From: Chryseobacterium sp. OSA05B
GTDB taxonomy: Bacteria > Bacteroidota > Bacteroidia > Flavobacteriales > Weeksellaceae
Direction of reading: 5' to 3'
Length of the DNA: 64,000 bases
NCBI RefSeq assembly: GCF_019970065.1
Contig: NZ_JAHXYH010000004.1
Coordinates: 186,001-250,000, forward strand
Below are positions 38,341-47,265 of the stretch, piece by piece. Within the stretch, counting starts at the first letter, position 1. Each line of letters opens with the position of its first letter. Both the position numbers and the translations under genes were made by a program. The notes beneath the pieces are model-generated. The model made no database searches and had not been told where the DNA came from. It saw only the letters and a program-made list of their open reading frames with translations.

Positions 38341-39545
38341 ATCTTTAAGTTATTTAAATGTTGTGAAATCAGCCACGCCTCACTCCAGCAAGCCTGAAAA
38401 TTAAAACCTCCCGTCACCGCATCAATGTTCAGAACTTCCCCGGCAATATGAAAATTCGGAAGAAGTTTTGAAGTCATGTTTTTGAAGTTAATTTCCTTTA
38501 AATCAACACCTCCGGCGGTCACGAACTCGTCTTTAAACGTAGATTTTCCTGAAACCTTCAGTTTTTTTCTGCAAAGATTTTCAAGGATCTTCTGCATTTC
38601 CTTTCCAGAAATATGGGAGACCTGTTTATTAAGATCAACATTTGAGACATCCAAAACTTTTTGCCAGAACCTGTTGGTGACTTCAAAGATTTTTGCCTGC
38701 CCGATTGTTTTTTTCGGATTAGACTGCTTAAAATTCTGGAAGCTTTCTTCCGCTTCATCCATAGATTTTGAAATAAAATTCACTTCAATTTCAAAATGAT
38801 ACTTTGATTTCGCAAGACTTATCGCTTCCCACGCTGAAATTTTCAGAACAGCCGGTCCGGAAAGGCCCCAATGGGTAATCAATAAAGGTCCGCTTTCTTC
38901 TGTTTTTAAAGCCGGAATTGAAATCTCCGCATTTTCAAAGCTGGTTCCGGGAATATCCTGCAAAAGCTCATCTTTAATATTGAATGTAAAAAGGGATGGA
39001 ACAAGATCCACAATCTTATGACCCAGATTTTCAATGATCTTCAGTGATTTCGGAGAACTTCCGGTCGTATAAACGACATAATCTGCCTGAAAATCTCCCA
39101 AACTGGTCTTGACAAGATATTTTTCATCCTGTTTTTCAATTTCTTTAACGGAACATTTTGTTTTAACCTCTACCTTTTTATTCTTAATTTCAGTCAGCAA
39201 CGTATTGATAATGGTCTGCGAAGAATTGCTTTCCGGAAATACGCGGTTGTCATTTTCTATTTTCAAAGGAACGTTGCGCTGGTCAAACCAATCCATTGTA
39301 TCTCCCGGCTGAAATTTAGTGAAAACACTTAACAATTCTTTGTTGCCGCGCGGATAAAACTGAACCAGTTCCCGTGGATCAAAACAGGCATGGGTGACGT
39401 TGCAACGCCCGCCGCCTGATATTTTTACCTTCTGAAGTACATCCGAGCTCTGTTCCAGGATGGTAATACTGTATTTTTTTTCGTCAAGATTCGATGCACA
39501 GAAAAAGCCTGCTGCACCGCCTCCGATAATGATGATCTGTTTCAT
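38337..39545 (-). CDS. HI0933/BaiN-like FAD-dependent oxidoreductase
   Basis: A 402-residue flavoprotein. The dinucleotide motif IIIGGGAAGFFCASNLDEKK is at the N-terminus. The family signature KVKISGGGRCNVTHA (about 45-59) follows. Towards the end, VTAGGVDLKEIN and GEVLNIDAVTGGFNFQACWS match the C-terminal FAD-binding part. Relatives include the BaiN/RdsA group. The substrate is unknown, and the domain between is typical of this family. It lies upstream of the TonB-C-like gene with a 4-base overlap. Confidence 0.9.
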   Translation of the reverse strand: MKQIIIIGGGAAGFFCASNLDEKKYSITILEQSSDVLQKVKISGGGRCNVTHACFDPRELVQFYPRGNKELLSVFTKFQPGDTMDWFDQRNVPLKIENDNRVFPESNSSQTIINTLLTEIKNKKVEVKTKCSVKEIEKQDEKYLVKTSLGDFQADYVVYTTGSSPKSLKIIENLGHKIVDLVPSLFTFNIKDELLQDIPGTSFENAEISIPALKTEESGPLLITHWGLSGPAVLKISAWEAISLAKSKYHFEIEVNFISKSMDEAEESFQNFKQSNPKKTIGQAKIFEVTNRFWQKVLDVSNVDLNKQVSHISGKEMQKILENLCRKKLKVSGKSTFKDEFVTAGGVDLKEINFKNMTSKLLPNFHIAGEVLNIDAVTGGFNFQACWSEAWLISQHLNNLKI

Positions 39546-39613
39546 GTATGGGTAATCTTATGCTGAAGATTATTTTTTCAAAAGTACAATTTTTATAAAC
39601 CATCTTATTTGAG

Positions 39614-39621
39614 TAATTTTG
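39614..39621 (+). promoter_or_regulatory. -7 box for the thioesterase gene
   Basis: TAATTTTG matches TAnnTTTG, 37 nt before the ATG at 39659. No -33 TTTG at the right distance. Confidence 0.4.
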
Positions 39622-39658
39622 AAGAATATAATTTAATCATACTAAAAACAACTTTTAC

Positions 39659-40153
39659 ATGATTTTTTACCATAAATTCGAAGTACGCTGGAGTGATCTT
39701 GATGCCAACAAGCACTTAGCCAATTCATCATATGTACAGTACTGTGCGCAGTCCAGAATGGCCTTTATGACCAAAGAAAAAATGGGAGTTACCCAGTTAA
39801 GCCGTTGGGGAATAGGGCCGGTGATCATGCACGAAAGATATTCTTTCTTCAAAGAAATCTATGCAGACCAAACGGTTATTGTAAGCCTGGAAATCGATGG
39901 ATGTTCAGAAGACTCTTCAATCTACAGATTTGTCCATAAATTCTATACGCCGGATGGAGTACATTGTGCTACAGCAGAAGCTACAGGAGTGTGGATCGAT
40001 ATGATGCTGAGAAAAATGACAACACCACCGGATGATGTGATAGAAGCAATGAACAAATACAAAAGCCCTGAAACCATTGTGATGACCAGAGAAGATTTCA
40101 AAAAACTTCCTTTCCGTCCGGATAATGTGGATCCGGCAGAATTCACAAAATAG
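39659..40153 (+). CDS. Acyl-CoA thioesterase, 4-hydroxybenzoyl-CoA (hotdog) type
   Basis: A 164-residue hotdog-fold thioesterase that would hydrolyse acyl-CoA in the cytosol. The N-terminal FEVRWSDLDANKHLANSSYV matches the YbgC/4HBT catalytic loop, with Asp in SDLDANKH and the conserved Asn/His. The rest (YSFFKEIYADQTVIVSLEID, YRFVHKFYTPDGVHCATAEA) completes the hotdog sheet. The chain length it prefers cannot be told. It is 76 bases upstream of thiL on the same strand. Confidence 0.9.
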   Translation: MIFYHKFEVRWSDLDANKHLANSSYVQYCAQSRMAFMTKEKMGVTQLSRWGIGPVIMHERYSFFKEIYADQTVIVSLEIDGCSEDSSIYRFVHKFYTPDGVHCATAEATGVWIDMMLRKMTTPPDDVIEAMNKYKSPETIVMTREDFKKLPFRPDNVDPAEFTK

Positions 40154-40229
40154 CTCAAAGTCTAATGTTTTTAAATATGATTTTAAATCATAAATACATT
40201 TTACACTGGACCTTAATACAAAAGAAATT

Positions 40230-41294
40230 ATGTTTGAAGATAAATCAGAGGAATTAACCCCTATCTCCAAATTAGGAGAATTCGGGCTTATCAAGCACTT
40301 GACACAACATTTTCCACTGTCCAACGAGTCTTCGGAACTTGGAGTGGGAGATGACGCGGCAGTTATCAATCCTGGAAATAAAAAAGTTGTTTTGACAACA
40401 GATGTCCTTGCAGAAGGTGTTCACTTTAATCTGGGCTATGTTCCTTTAAAGCATTTAGGATACAAAGCGGTTGTTGTGAACCTCAGTGATATTGCAGCCA
40501 TGAATGCTGTTCCTACACAAATTTTGGTTTCTCTTGCTGTTTCCAGCCGTTTTCCGGTGGAGGCTTTGGAAGAGATTTATTCCGGGATTCAGGCGGCATG
40601 TGCAAGATATAAAGTAGACCTTATTGGTGGAGATACCACAAGCTCCAATTCGGGGTTGGTGATGAGTATTACTGCTGTAGGAATTGAGGATGATGAGAAT
40701 ATCGTAAAAAGAAGCGGTGCAAAACCGAATGATCTTCTGGTGGTAAGCGGTGATCTTGGTGGTGCCTATATGGGACTTCAGATCCTGGAAAGAGAGCATG
40801 CCGTTTTCCTTGCAAATCCAAATATGCAGCCTGAAATGGAAGGATACGATTATATTCTGGAAAGACAGCTTAAACCTGAAGCAAGAACAGATGTGAAAAC
40901 AATCTTAGAAGAACTGGATATCAAACCGACTTCAATGATTGATATTTCTGACGGCCTGGCTTCTGAAATTCTTCATCTTTCTGATCAGTCCAAAACAGGA
41001 TTCAGACTGTACGAAGAGAAGATTCCAATGGACAGCTTAACGATCTCCACAGCAGATGAAATGAACCTTAATCCTGTCATGACTGCATTAAGTGGTGGTG
41101 AAGATTATGAATTACTGTTCACTATTTCTCCGAATGATTTTGATAAAATTAAAAACCATCCTGATTTTACAATCATTGGCCATGCTGTTGAAAATGAAGA
41201 AGGAAATTATATGGTTGCAAGAGGCTCCAATCAGCTTGTTCCACTTACGGCGCAGGGTTGGGATGCTTTTCTGGGTAACCACCAGAATGGATAA
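40230..41294 (+). CDS. thiL: Thiamine-monophosphate kinase
   Basis: Phosphorylates thiamine monophosphate to the active diphosphate in the cytosol. It has 354 residues. The ATP-site loop GVGDDAAVINPG (about 38-49), TTDVLAEGVHFNL, LSDIAAMNAVP and GGDTTSSNSGLVMSITAVG are the ThiL/PurM-superfamily blocks, and DISDGLASEILHLS plus SGGEDYELLFTI complete the kinase. The start is at the ATG at 40230. No other thi genes are near. A terminator follows. Confidence 0.95.
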   Translation: MFEDKSEELTPISKLGEFGLIKHLTQHFPLSNESSELGVGDDAAVINPGNKKVVLTTDVLAEGVHFNLGYVPLKHLGYKAVVVNLSDIAAMNAVPTQILVSLAVSSRFPVEALEEIYSGIQAACARYKVDLIGGDTTSSNSGLVMSITAVGIEDDENIVKRSGAKPNDLLVVSGDLGGAYMGLQILEREHAVFLANPNMQPEMEGYDYILERQLKPEARTDVKTILEELDIKPTSMIDISDGLASEILHLSDQSKTGFRLYEEKIPMDSLTISTADEMNLNPVMTALSGGEDYELLFTISPNDFDKIKNHPDFTIIGHAVENEEGNYMVARGSNQLVPLTAQGWDAFLGNHQNG

Positions 41295-41322
41295 AATTAT
41301 ATTTAATTTTGAATATTGTAGA

Positions 41323-41358
41323 AAACCGCAGCACTTTTTTTGCTGTGGTTTTTGTTTT
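41323..41358 (+). terminator. Terminator of thiL
   Basis: An 11-bp stem (aaaccgcagca/tgctgtggttt, one wobble) with loop ctttttt is followed by a T-rich run (ttgtttt). It lies 28 bases past the stop. Confidence 0.85.
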
Positions 41359-41391
41359 ACCGATTGCTGTAAACTTTAATTTAAAATTGAT

Positions 41392-41838
41392 ATGAAATAT
41401 GTAAGATTTATCATTTTATTGTTTGCTTTTATCTGAATTGTCGTTTTTATAAAGAAAAGGGGAGCAAAAGAATATACGGAAGAAAATAAAGTTTTACGCA
41501 ATGGAGTGGTTCTGGGAGGAACGGTCTCTGATATAAAAAGGTCCGACAATCATAGTTTTGGTATATTGACCATCGATGTGCTTCATTCTACTGTTGAAGA
41601 ATTTTCTCAAAAATTGAAACAGGGAATATATCCGTACCAAATCAGGGATAAAAAGGCTGAAATTTATCTTCCGATATATATTGAAAGACAGATTGGAGAT
41701 CATATACAATTGGTTTCTGACAAACAAATTATTTATTACAAAGGGAAGAAGACTGAAGATAAGACGGAAGTTTACATAATTACAAATCCTTCAGATGTAA
41801 ATTTTGTTAAAGAAAATTCAACATTTAATAAGCACTAA
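41392..41838 (+). pseudogene. Small membrane-anchored protein gene with in-frame TGA
   Basis: An ATG at 41392 opens a hydrophobic stretch (MKYVRFIILLFAFI). TGA at 41434-41436 interrupts it at codon 15, and the frame stays open to the TAA at 41836 (IVVFIKKRGAKEYTE, then RNGVVLGGTVSDIKRSD and so on). TGA sits where a Trp (TGG) would suit the membrane helix, so one base change would restore a 148-residue protein with an N-terminal helix and a soluble, Lys-rich domain. The downstream part has a stable coding pattern. Either a recent nonsense mutation, a sequencing error, or an inefficient downstream start. Function unknown. Confidence 0.7.
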
Positions 41839-41841
41839 TAA

Positions 41842-42690
41842 ATGAATTCATCAGAAAAAAATATCCCCGTCCATCACCTGACCTCTGAGCAGTTTCAGCT
41901 GATGACTCTGGATACCGGACATCCGGAGAACTTTAATGATGTTCACCGGCATAATTTCTTTGAAATCATCTGGTTCAGACAAGTGAAGAAAAACAGCTGC
42001 TTGGAATTGGATTTTGAATATCATTCCCTCAAAAATAACCAGATCTCCATCATCGCACCAGGACAGGTTTTCAATATGAAGCTGAGAGGTGAAAAAGGCT
42101 ATGTGCTGGCGATAAGTCGGGAAATATTTAAAGAAGCCTGTGATGTAGAAACGATTCTCATAAGTGGAACATGCCCTTTTCCATTAGATCCTCAAAGTGC
42201 AGAAACCTGCAGCACCATTATCTCGCTGATGGAAGAGGAATATAACGGGGCATCCAGAATGGATTTATTAAAAACCTACCTGAGGGCATTCTGTATCATC
42301 ATCACAGAACAAATCAACAGGCAGGACACTTCAATTAATGACAGACAACGTATTCAGAAGCTGATAAGTCTGATCGAAGAGCATTATGTCGTTGAGAGAG
42401 ATACCCGTTTCTATGCAGATCAGATCAAAGTAAGTGCCCATCATCTCAATGATATTGTCCGCCTTTCGAGAGGAACGACGGTTAAAAAGATGATCGCCCA
42501 GCGATTGGTACTCGAAGCCAAAAGAGAACTTAGTTTTGGGGCTTTAACCGTTAAGGAAATTGCTTTTAAGCTTGGTTTTGGCGATGCCTCTTACTTCTCC
42601 CGCTTTTTCAAAAAACATACAGGCCAGAACCCGGATGGGTTTAAGGCAGGAAAAAAGAAGTCAGATATCAGATCTGTAGGTTTAGGCTAA
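41842..42690 (+). CDS. AraC-family transcriptional regulator
   Basis: A 282-residue regulator with an N-terminal cupin-type sensor (NDVHRHNFFEIIWFRQVKKN, IIAPGQVFNMKL) and a C-terminal AraC/XylS DNA-binding domain with two helix-turn-helix units (FYADQIKVSAHHLNDIVRLS; VKEIAFKLGFGDASYFSRFF, then KKHTGQNPDGFK). It starts 3 bases after the pseudogene stop. The drug-efflux transporter gene follows 293 bases downstream on the same strand, and control of it is likely but not shown. The inducer is unknown. Confidence 0.9.
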   Translation: MNSSEKNIPVHHLTSEQFQLMTLDTGHPENFNDVHRHNFFEIIWFRQVKKNSCLELDFEYHSLKNNQISIIAPGQVFNMKLRGEKGYVLAISREIFKEACDVETILISGTCPFPLDPQSAETCSTIISLMEEEYNGASRMDLLKTYLRAFCIIITEQINRQDTSINDRQRIQKLISLIEEHYVVERDTRFYADQIKVSAHHLNDIVRLSRGTTVKKMIAQRLVLEAKRELSFGALTVKEIAFKLGFGDASYFSRFFKKHTGQNPDGFKAGKKKSDIRSVGLG

Positions 42691-42702
42691 GATTGGAGGA
42701 AT

Positions 42703-42758
42703 GTCAATGGTCAATTTTGCTACGCAAGTGAATGGTGAATTTTTGGGGTGATATCAGA
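42703..42758 (-). repeat. Dispersed intergenic repeat, copy B
   Basis: A 56-nt element; its reverse complement starts tctgatatcaccccaaaaat and follows copy A (36288-36344) with only a few changes. It holds the caccattcac word and the gcaaaatt spacer too. The rest of the 293-bp gap to the MFS gene is purine/pyrimidine-rich repeat-like DNA (tctcaaacccg at 42822-42832 is inverted at 10610-10620) and I see no promoter there. Confidence 0.65.
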
Positions 42759-42983
42759 CACCAGACACTAGACAATCCAAAACCCATGTTACATGACTCA
42801 TAACTCATCACTTTCCGAAATTCTCAAACCCGAAATCCCTTTTACTCTCAAACTTGTCTCCCGCATCCTCACTTTGTGCTGGTCTTCCTTCAGTTTCTGT
42901 ATTGAAAAGCATTGTTTTTTAGGGGAATTTTGCAGGAAGAAAAACTGCCTGTGCGGAACCTTTAATGATTGACTGACCCTTTT

Positions 42984-44201
42984 ATGAGAAATTTAAGTAT
43001 CGTAGTGTTTATTCTGGCACTCCTCAACACCCTTGAATCACTGAGTATAGACCTCTATCTGCCTGCTTTTCCGAGTATGGCTCAGATTTTTCGGACTGAT
43101 ATCGGGCATATTCAGATTTCTATCTCTGTGTTTTTTGCAGGATTTGCTTTCGGACAGCTACTTTGGGGGCCTTTATCCGATAAAACAGGCCGTAAACCTA
43201 TGCTGTATTGCGGACTTTTACTCTTTATTATCGGAGCGACTGCGATATTTTTTACAGAAAATATTTATGTATTGTGGGCAATGCGTTTCTTACAGGCTTT
43301 CGGGGGAAGTGCCGGAATTGTCATTGGCCGCGCCATAGTCATTGATCTTTATGACAGACAGAAATCGGTAGCCATTTTTTCTCAACAGTCTCAGATAAGC
43401 GGAATTGCTCCGATTGTTGCTCCATTGCTTGGAAGTGTATTTCTTAAATTCTGGGGATGGAACAGCTCGTTTGCGTTTTTAACAATCCTTGGTTTGATAA
43501 CCCTGTTCATGGTATACAAATACGTTCCGGAAACCAACTCGAAACCGACACTTACTGAAAATTCAGAAGACGAAAAAGGAGTAAAAGATCACCTGAAAAC
43601 GATACTTTCCAACAAAGAATTTATCAGCAGTACAATGATCGGAAGCATTGCTTTTGCCTCTCTGATTATTTATATTTCCAATGCTCCGTTTTTATTTATG
43701 GAGCTTCACGGATTTTCCAGTGGTGTTTTCAGCTTTATATTTGGGTTTAATTCATTAGCCTTAATAACAGCAGCGTATCTTACCCCTAAATTGATTAAAA
43801 GAATAAGGGACACAAAACTTTTATTGGCAGCGACCCTTTTACTGCTGATTGTATGCAGTCTTCATATCCTTATTGCAGCGGGAAACCTTTCAGTAGCACT
43901 GGAAATTATGATGCTGTACTTGTCATTGCTGGCTATAGGTGTGCTTTTTCCTATTACGTCTGCCCATGCTTTATCACCTTTTAAAGAAGGACGCGGAACA
44001 GCGGCTGCCGTGATGGGATTTATGCAGCTGATGGTTACTTTTTTACTTTCTGGATTAGCCGGATTTTTAGAAGCAGATTCCATTATGCCGATGGTTTTCA
44101 TGCGCGCGGGCATTGCTTTAGTCGCAGTTTGGTTTGCGTATCGCTCATTTAAGAGCAAGAAAGCTTCTATAGGATTGGAGAGCCCCAAAGGGGCGATTTA
44201 G
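42984..44201 (+). CDS. Bcr/CflA-type multidrug efflux MFS transporter
   Basis: A 405-residue inner-membrane drug:proton antiporter with 12 predicted helices. I use the ATG at 42984; an in-frame TTG five codons upstream is less likely. The Bcr/CflA hallmarks are NTLESLSIDLYLPAFPSMA in helix 1, FAFGQLLWGPLSDKTGRKPM between helices 2 and 3, and MRFLQAFGGSAGIVIGRAIV in helix 4. The substrate is unknown. The AraC gene upstream is a likely regulator. A terminator lies just past the stop. Confidence 0.9.
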   Translation: MRNLSIVVFILALLNTLESLSIDLYLPAFPSMAQIFRTDIGHIQISISVFFAGFAFGQLLWGPLSDKTGRKPMLYCGLLLFIIGATAIFFTENIYVLWAMRFLQAFGGSAGIVIGRAIVIDLYDRQKSVAIFSQQSQISGIAPIVAPLLGSVFLKFWGWNSSFAFLTILGLITLFMVYKYVPETNSKPTLTENSEDEKGVKDHLKTILSNKEFISSTMIGSIAFASLIIYISNAPFLFMELHGFSSGVFSFIFGFNSLALITAAYLTPKLIKRIRDTKLLLAATLLLLIVCSLHILIAAGNLSVALEIMMLYLSLLAIGVLFPITSAHALSPFKEGRGTAAAVMGFMQLMVTFLLSGLAGFLEADSIMPMVFMRAGIALVAVWFAYRSFKSKKASIGLESPKGAI

Positions 44202-44205
44202 CCAA

Positions 44206-44230
44206 AAAATAGGATGAAGTCCTATTTTAT
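44206..44230 (+). terminator. Terminator of the MFS gene
   Basis: A perfect 9-bp stem (aaaatagga/tcctatttt) with loop tgaag. It lies 4 bases past the stop. The T-run is short. Confidence 0.65.
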
Positions 44231-44332
44231 ATCATCCTGCCATTTTTCCGCTTGGTCATACCATTCGGACACTTAATCAAGTAATTTTTGTAGCCGACTT
44301 CCAAAAGTATCTCTTTGCATAAAATTTAAATT

Positions 44333-45235
44333 ATGAAGAGAAATCTTTTGGCCGCAGTCAGCTGCCTGTTGGGGTATTGGGCCAGCGCTCAGTCCGGAAT
44401 ATCCGGAGAGCTTAAAACAGAGTACATCCCTTTTTCCAATTACATCCGTCCTGAAGACAGTGTAAAAACGAATTCTAAGAGTGACTTTAAGAGAGCAGAC
44501 CTCAACCTCAGCATTCCATTGTCCATGAAAAAAGACAGCAGTGGAAGAGTAAAAGCATGGTCACTTCTGTTGAGTGGATCTTATGCAAAAATGAAGCATA
44601 AAGACTACGAAAAGCAGCTCTTTCCTGATCAGATGCTGAACGCACAGGTCGGAATCCAGCACATGAGGCCTTTAGGAAAGAAATGGAGCATGATGATGAC
44701 GGCTGCAGTAGGCGTTTATACAGACCTTGAGCAGGTAAGTTCCGATGATATTCTCGGACAGGGGGGAGTTTTGTTTATCAGGCATTTTAATCCTAATCTG
44801 GCGCTTGGAGCAGGGCCTGTGCTGACAACAGCTTTCGGGGTTCCGATGATCTTACCGTGGATCTATTTCGACTGGAAAACAAACGGTAAAATTAAATTCA
44901 ACATCAATTTCCCAGAGGGAATGGAAGCCGGGTACCTGTTTTCAGACAAATTTGCTTTGAAGGCTGTTGTTAACCTCAGCGGAATGACTGTGGAAAGAAA
45001 TAAAGACGGGAAATCTATGTTGCTTGGTTACCAGCAGATCACAGCAGGAATCAGACCGGAATTGAAGCTCAATGACCACCTTAGTCTTCGGCTTACCGGA
45101 GGAACCGCTCTGCTGAGAAGTTTCAGTGAAAACGACAGAAAAATAAAAAATATTTTCAAAGACAAAAAAATGATGGACCCGAAGTTTGCCAGCTCATTGT
45201 ATGTAGCGGTATCGCTGAGGTGGAATCTGCCATAG
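44333..45235 (+). CDS. DUF6268-type outer-membrane beta-barrel protein
   Basis: A 300-residue protein with signal peptide (KRNLLAAVSCLLGYWASAQ). The rest is alternating beta strands (MLNAQVGIQHMRPLGKKWSM, LALGAGPVLTTAFGVPMILP, LSLRLTGGTALLRSF) ending in a C-terminal strand with terminal aromatic residues (SLYVAVSLRWNLP), the usual outer-membrane barrel signal. It matches DUF6268. Its role is unknown. It is convergent with a LytTR/LytS pair. Confidence 0.75.
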   Translation: MKRNLLAAVSCLLGYWASAQSGISGELKTEYIPFSNYIRPEDSVKTNSKSDFKRADLNLSIPLSMKKDSSGRVKAWSLLLSGSYAKMKHKDYEKQLFPDQMLNAQVGIQHMRPLGKKWSMMMTAAVGVYTDLEQVSSDDILGQGGVLFIRHFNPNLALGAGPVLTTAFGVPMILPWIYFDWKTNGKIKFNINFPEGMEAGYLFSDKFALKAVVNLSGMTVERNKDGKSMLLGYQQITAGIRPELKLNDHLSLRLTGGTALLRSFSENDRKIKNIFKDKKMMDPKFASSLYVAVSLRWNLP

Positions 45236-45258
45236 GACAGAAATGGAAGATGTAGGTT

Positions 45259-45399
45259 AGAAGATGGAAGCGGGGAGAAGGAAGTTACTATTTTACAATT
45301 ATTAGCTTGTAGACAATTGATTATAAATATCCTTATAGATTTAAATAAAGAAGGCATGAAGTTGTTATTAACAGCTCCCATCCTCCATCTTCCCTTCTA
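45259..45399. repeat. Imperfect inverted repeat between convergent genes
   Basis: agaagatggaagcggggaga at the left end and ctcccatcctccatcttccc (45376-45395) at the right end form a long imperfect inverted repeat about 90 nt apart. Similar purine/pyrimidine arms occur in the convergent gaps 9276-9449 and 30196-30331. There is no T-run, so these are not ordinary terminators. Confidence 0.45.
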
Positions 45400-45401
45400 A
45401 A

Positions 45402-46136
45402 CTACTTACTAATAAGCTTCTTATACACTACCTGATTCAGCAGCTCCTCCTTTCGGGTACGGGAAATAGGAAGTTCTGTTTTATTGATAAACAGACGGCC
45501 ACCGGAAATCATATCGATATGGGTGATGTTGATCAGAAAAGATTTATGGATTCTGAAAAAATGTTCTGATGGCAGTGATTCTTCAATGGCCTTCATCGTT
45601 TGATGGATCACCAGGGATTTGTCTTTAAAATGCAGTTTGGTATAATTCTGCATACTTTCGATGTACAGAATATCCACCCATGAAACCTTGATAAAGCTGT
45701 CTGATTGTCTTACATAGAGAAAAGGATCATCAAAAGGAGAATTTTTCTTCATCTTTTCAGAGACGATAAACTGTTGCTGCGCTTTGTTCACTGCCTGATA
45801 AAAAAGGTTGAATGCAATGGGTTTCAGAAGATAATCTACCACCTGCAGACGGTAACCTTCCAGTGCATATTCGGAATAGGCAGTTGTGAGAATGGCTAAT
45901 GGCGGATTTTCCAGTTGTTCCAGAAACTCCAGACCGGTTAAATAAGGCATATTAATATCCAGAAAAAGAAGATCAATTTCCTTTTCCTTCACAATGGCAT
46001 CAGCTTCCAGTGCCGTAGCGCAGGTGCCTTCCACGGATAAAAATTCGATCTGGTCTGCCAGTTCTTTAAGGTGAAATCTAGCCAAAGGCTCATCATCGAT
46101 GATCAGGCATTTCATTTTAGGGATACTATTGCTCAT
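45402..46136 (-). CDS. LytTR-family response regulator
   Basis: A 244-residue transcription factor. The receiver domain (MKCLIIDDEPLARFHLKELA) has the phospho-acceptor D60 in LLFLDINMPYLTG and the TTAYSEYALEG switch near residue 93. The LytTR DNA-binding domain follows: VDILYIESMQNYTKLHF and MKAIEESLPSEHFFRIHKSF, then the C-terminal ISRTRKEELLNQV. Its start overlaps the kinase stop by 11 bases, so the pair is coupled. The target genes are not evident; the DUF6268 gene next to it is one candidate. Confidence 0.93.
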   Translation of the reverse strand: MSNSIPKMKCLIIDDEPLARFHLKELADQIEFLSVEGTCATALEADAIVKEKEIDLLFLDINMPYLTGLEFLEQLENPPLAILTTAYSEYALEGYRLQVVDYLLKPIAFNLFYQAVNKAQQQFIVSEKMKKNSPFDDPFLYVRQSDSFIKVSWVDILYIESMQNYTKLHFKDKSLVIHQTMKAIEESLPSEHFFRIHKSFLINITHIDMISGGRLFINKTELPISRTRKEELLNQVVYKKLISK

Positions 46137-47187
46137 TGTTGTCGGATAATTGTAGGGTTAAAGTTACTTTGTATACATTATCAGCTGCCACAATGCTAAG
46201 CTCGTGAGCCTCCGGATACTGTAATTTTAAACGTTTTTGTACATTCTGAAGCCCGATTCCGCCCGAACCTTCCTTCTTTTTGTGGGTTGCCAGCTCCGAA
46301 TAGCAGTTTTCAACATAAAATAAAAGAAAACCGTCTTTCTCCCTGCAGGAAATCTTTACATAACCTTTGTGCCCCGGCAGCCTGCAGACATATTTAAATG
46401 CATTTTCGATGAATGGAACCAGCAGGAGAGGAGCAATGAATGATTTCTTATGTCTGATATGCCAGTCTGCATTCACCTCCAGCTCGTTGCCCCATCTTAG
46501 TTTTTCCACTTCCACCAGATTTTGAAGATGCTCAATATCCTGGCTCAAAGGAACCAGATTCTGGCTGCAGTGATAAAGCTGATACCGTAAAATATCGGAA
46601 AACTTAAGCAACAGATAATCGGCGAGTTTCGTATCGGTTTTCATCAGAATATGAATGTGATTAAGAATGTTGAAGACCACATGAGGGTTGATCTGATCCT
46701 GTAATAACTTCAGTTGATTCTCCAGATGAGCCTGTTGAAGCAGGATATGATCCCGTTCTATCCTTCCGTGTTCTTGGTAAAATTTAATTCCGCAGGCAGA
46801 ACCGTTAATAAGAAAAGAAGCGGGCAACGCAAGATAGAACCCTTTCCATAAAAAGGGAAGATGATCAACAAAATCTTGAGGAAGCTCGTTCTTGGAGTTG
46901 ACTTCAATATAGGTGAAGATCAGAGAATAAATAAAACTCAGAAAAAGAATAACTGCGGTCGCCTGAATCAGAAATAATTTCATCTTTTTCGCCCGCAAAG
47001 CATTGGGAAGAAGTCTTGTGGTGAGAAAATGAGTAAAAAAGAATGAGGTAATGACCAGAGCGATCGTTTGGAAGACAGCTGAAGGTTTGTCAGAGGTCGC
47101 CTGAAAGTTGATGTACACAGCCGCTGCAAAAACGAGCCAGAACATCGTAACAAAAATATATTCTCGTAAAATAAAAGGTTTTGTCAT
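46126..47187 (-). CDS. LytS-type sensor histidine kinase
   Basis: A 353-residue inner-membrane kinase. Four hydrophobic segments fill residues 10-135 (FVTMFWLVFAAAVYINF, LIQATAVILFLSFIYSLIF). The His-kinase domain has the phosphorylated H169 in LQDQINPHVVFNILNHIHIL and a HATPase domain with PFIENAFKYV (N box, about 265) and GSGGIGLQNVQKRL (G box). This is the His_kinase/LytS form with no separate DHp domain. The signal is unknown. It is upstream of, and overlaps, its response regulator. Confidence 0.93.
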   Translation of the reverse strand: MTKPFILREYIFVTMFWLVFAAAVYINFQATSDKPSAVFQTIALVITSFFFTHFLTTRLLPNALRAKKMKLFLIQATAVILFLSFIYSLIFTYIEVNSKNELPQDFVDHLPFLWKGFYLALPASFLINGSACGIKFYQEHGRIERDHILLQQAHLENQLKLLQDQINPHVVFNILNHIHILMKTDTKLADYLLLKFSDILRYQLYHCSQNLVPLSQDIEHLQNLVEVEKLRWGNELEVNADWHIRHKKSFIAPLLLVPFIENAFKYVCRLPGHKGYVKISCREKDGFLLFYVENCYSELATHKKKEGSGGIGLQNVQKRLKLQYPEAHELSIVAADNVYKVTLTLQLSDNNEQ

Positions 47188-47210
47188 GGAAGAGGATCAA
47201 GTAGATTGAT

Positions 47211-47244
47211 AAAAAATTAGAAACTGCACCCGGCAGTTTCTAAT
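47211..47244 (-). terminator. Terminator of the outer-membrane barrel gene
   Basis: A perfect 12-bp stem (attagaaactgc/gcagtttctaat, loop acccg) is followed on the minus strand by six T. It lies 22 bases beyond the stop at 47266. Confidence 0.9.
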
Positions 47245-47265
47245 ACGTAAAGATAATTTAAGTTT

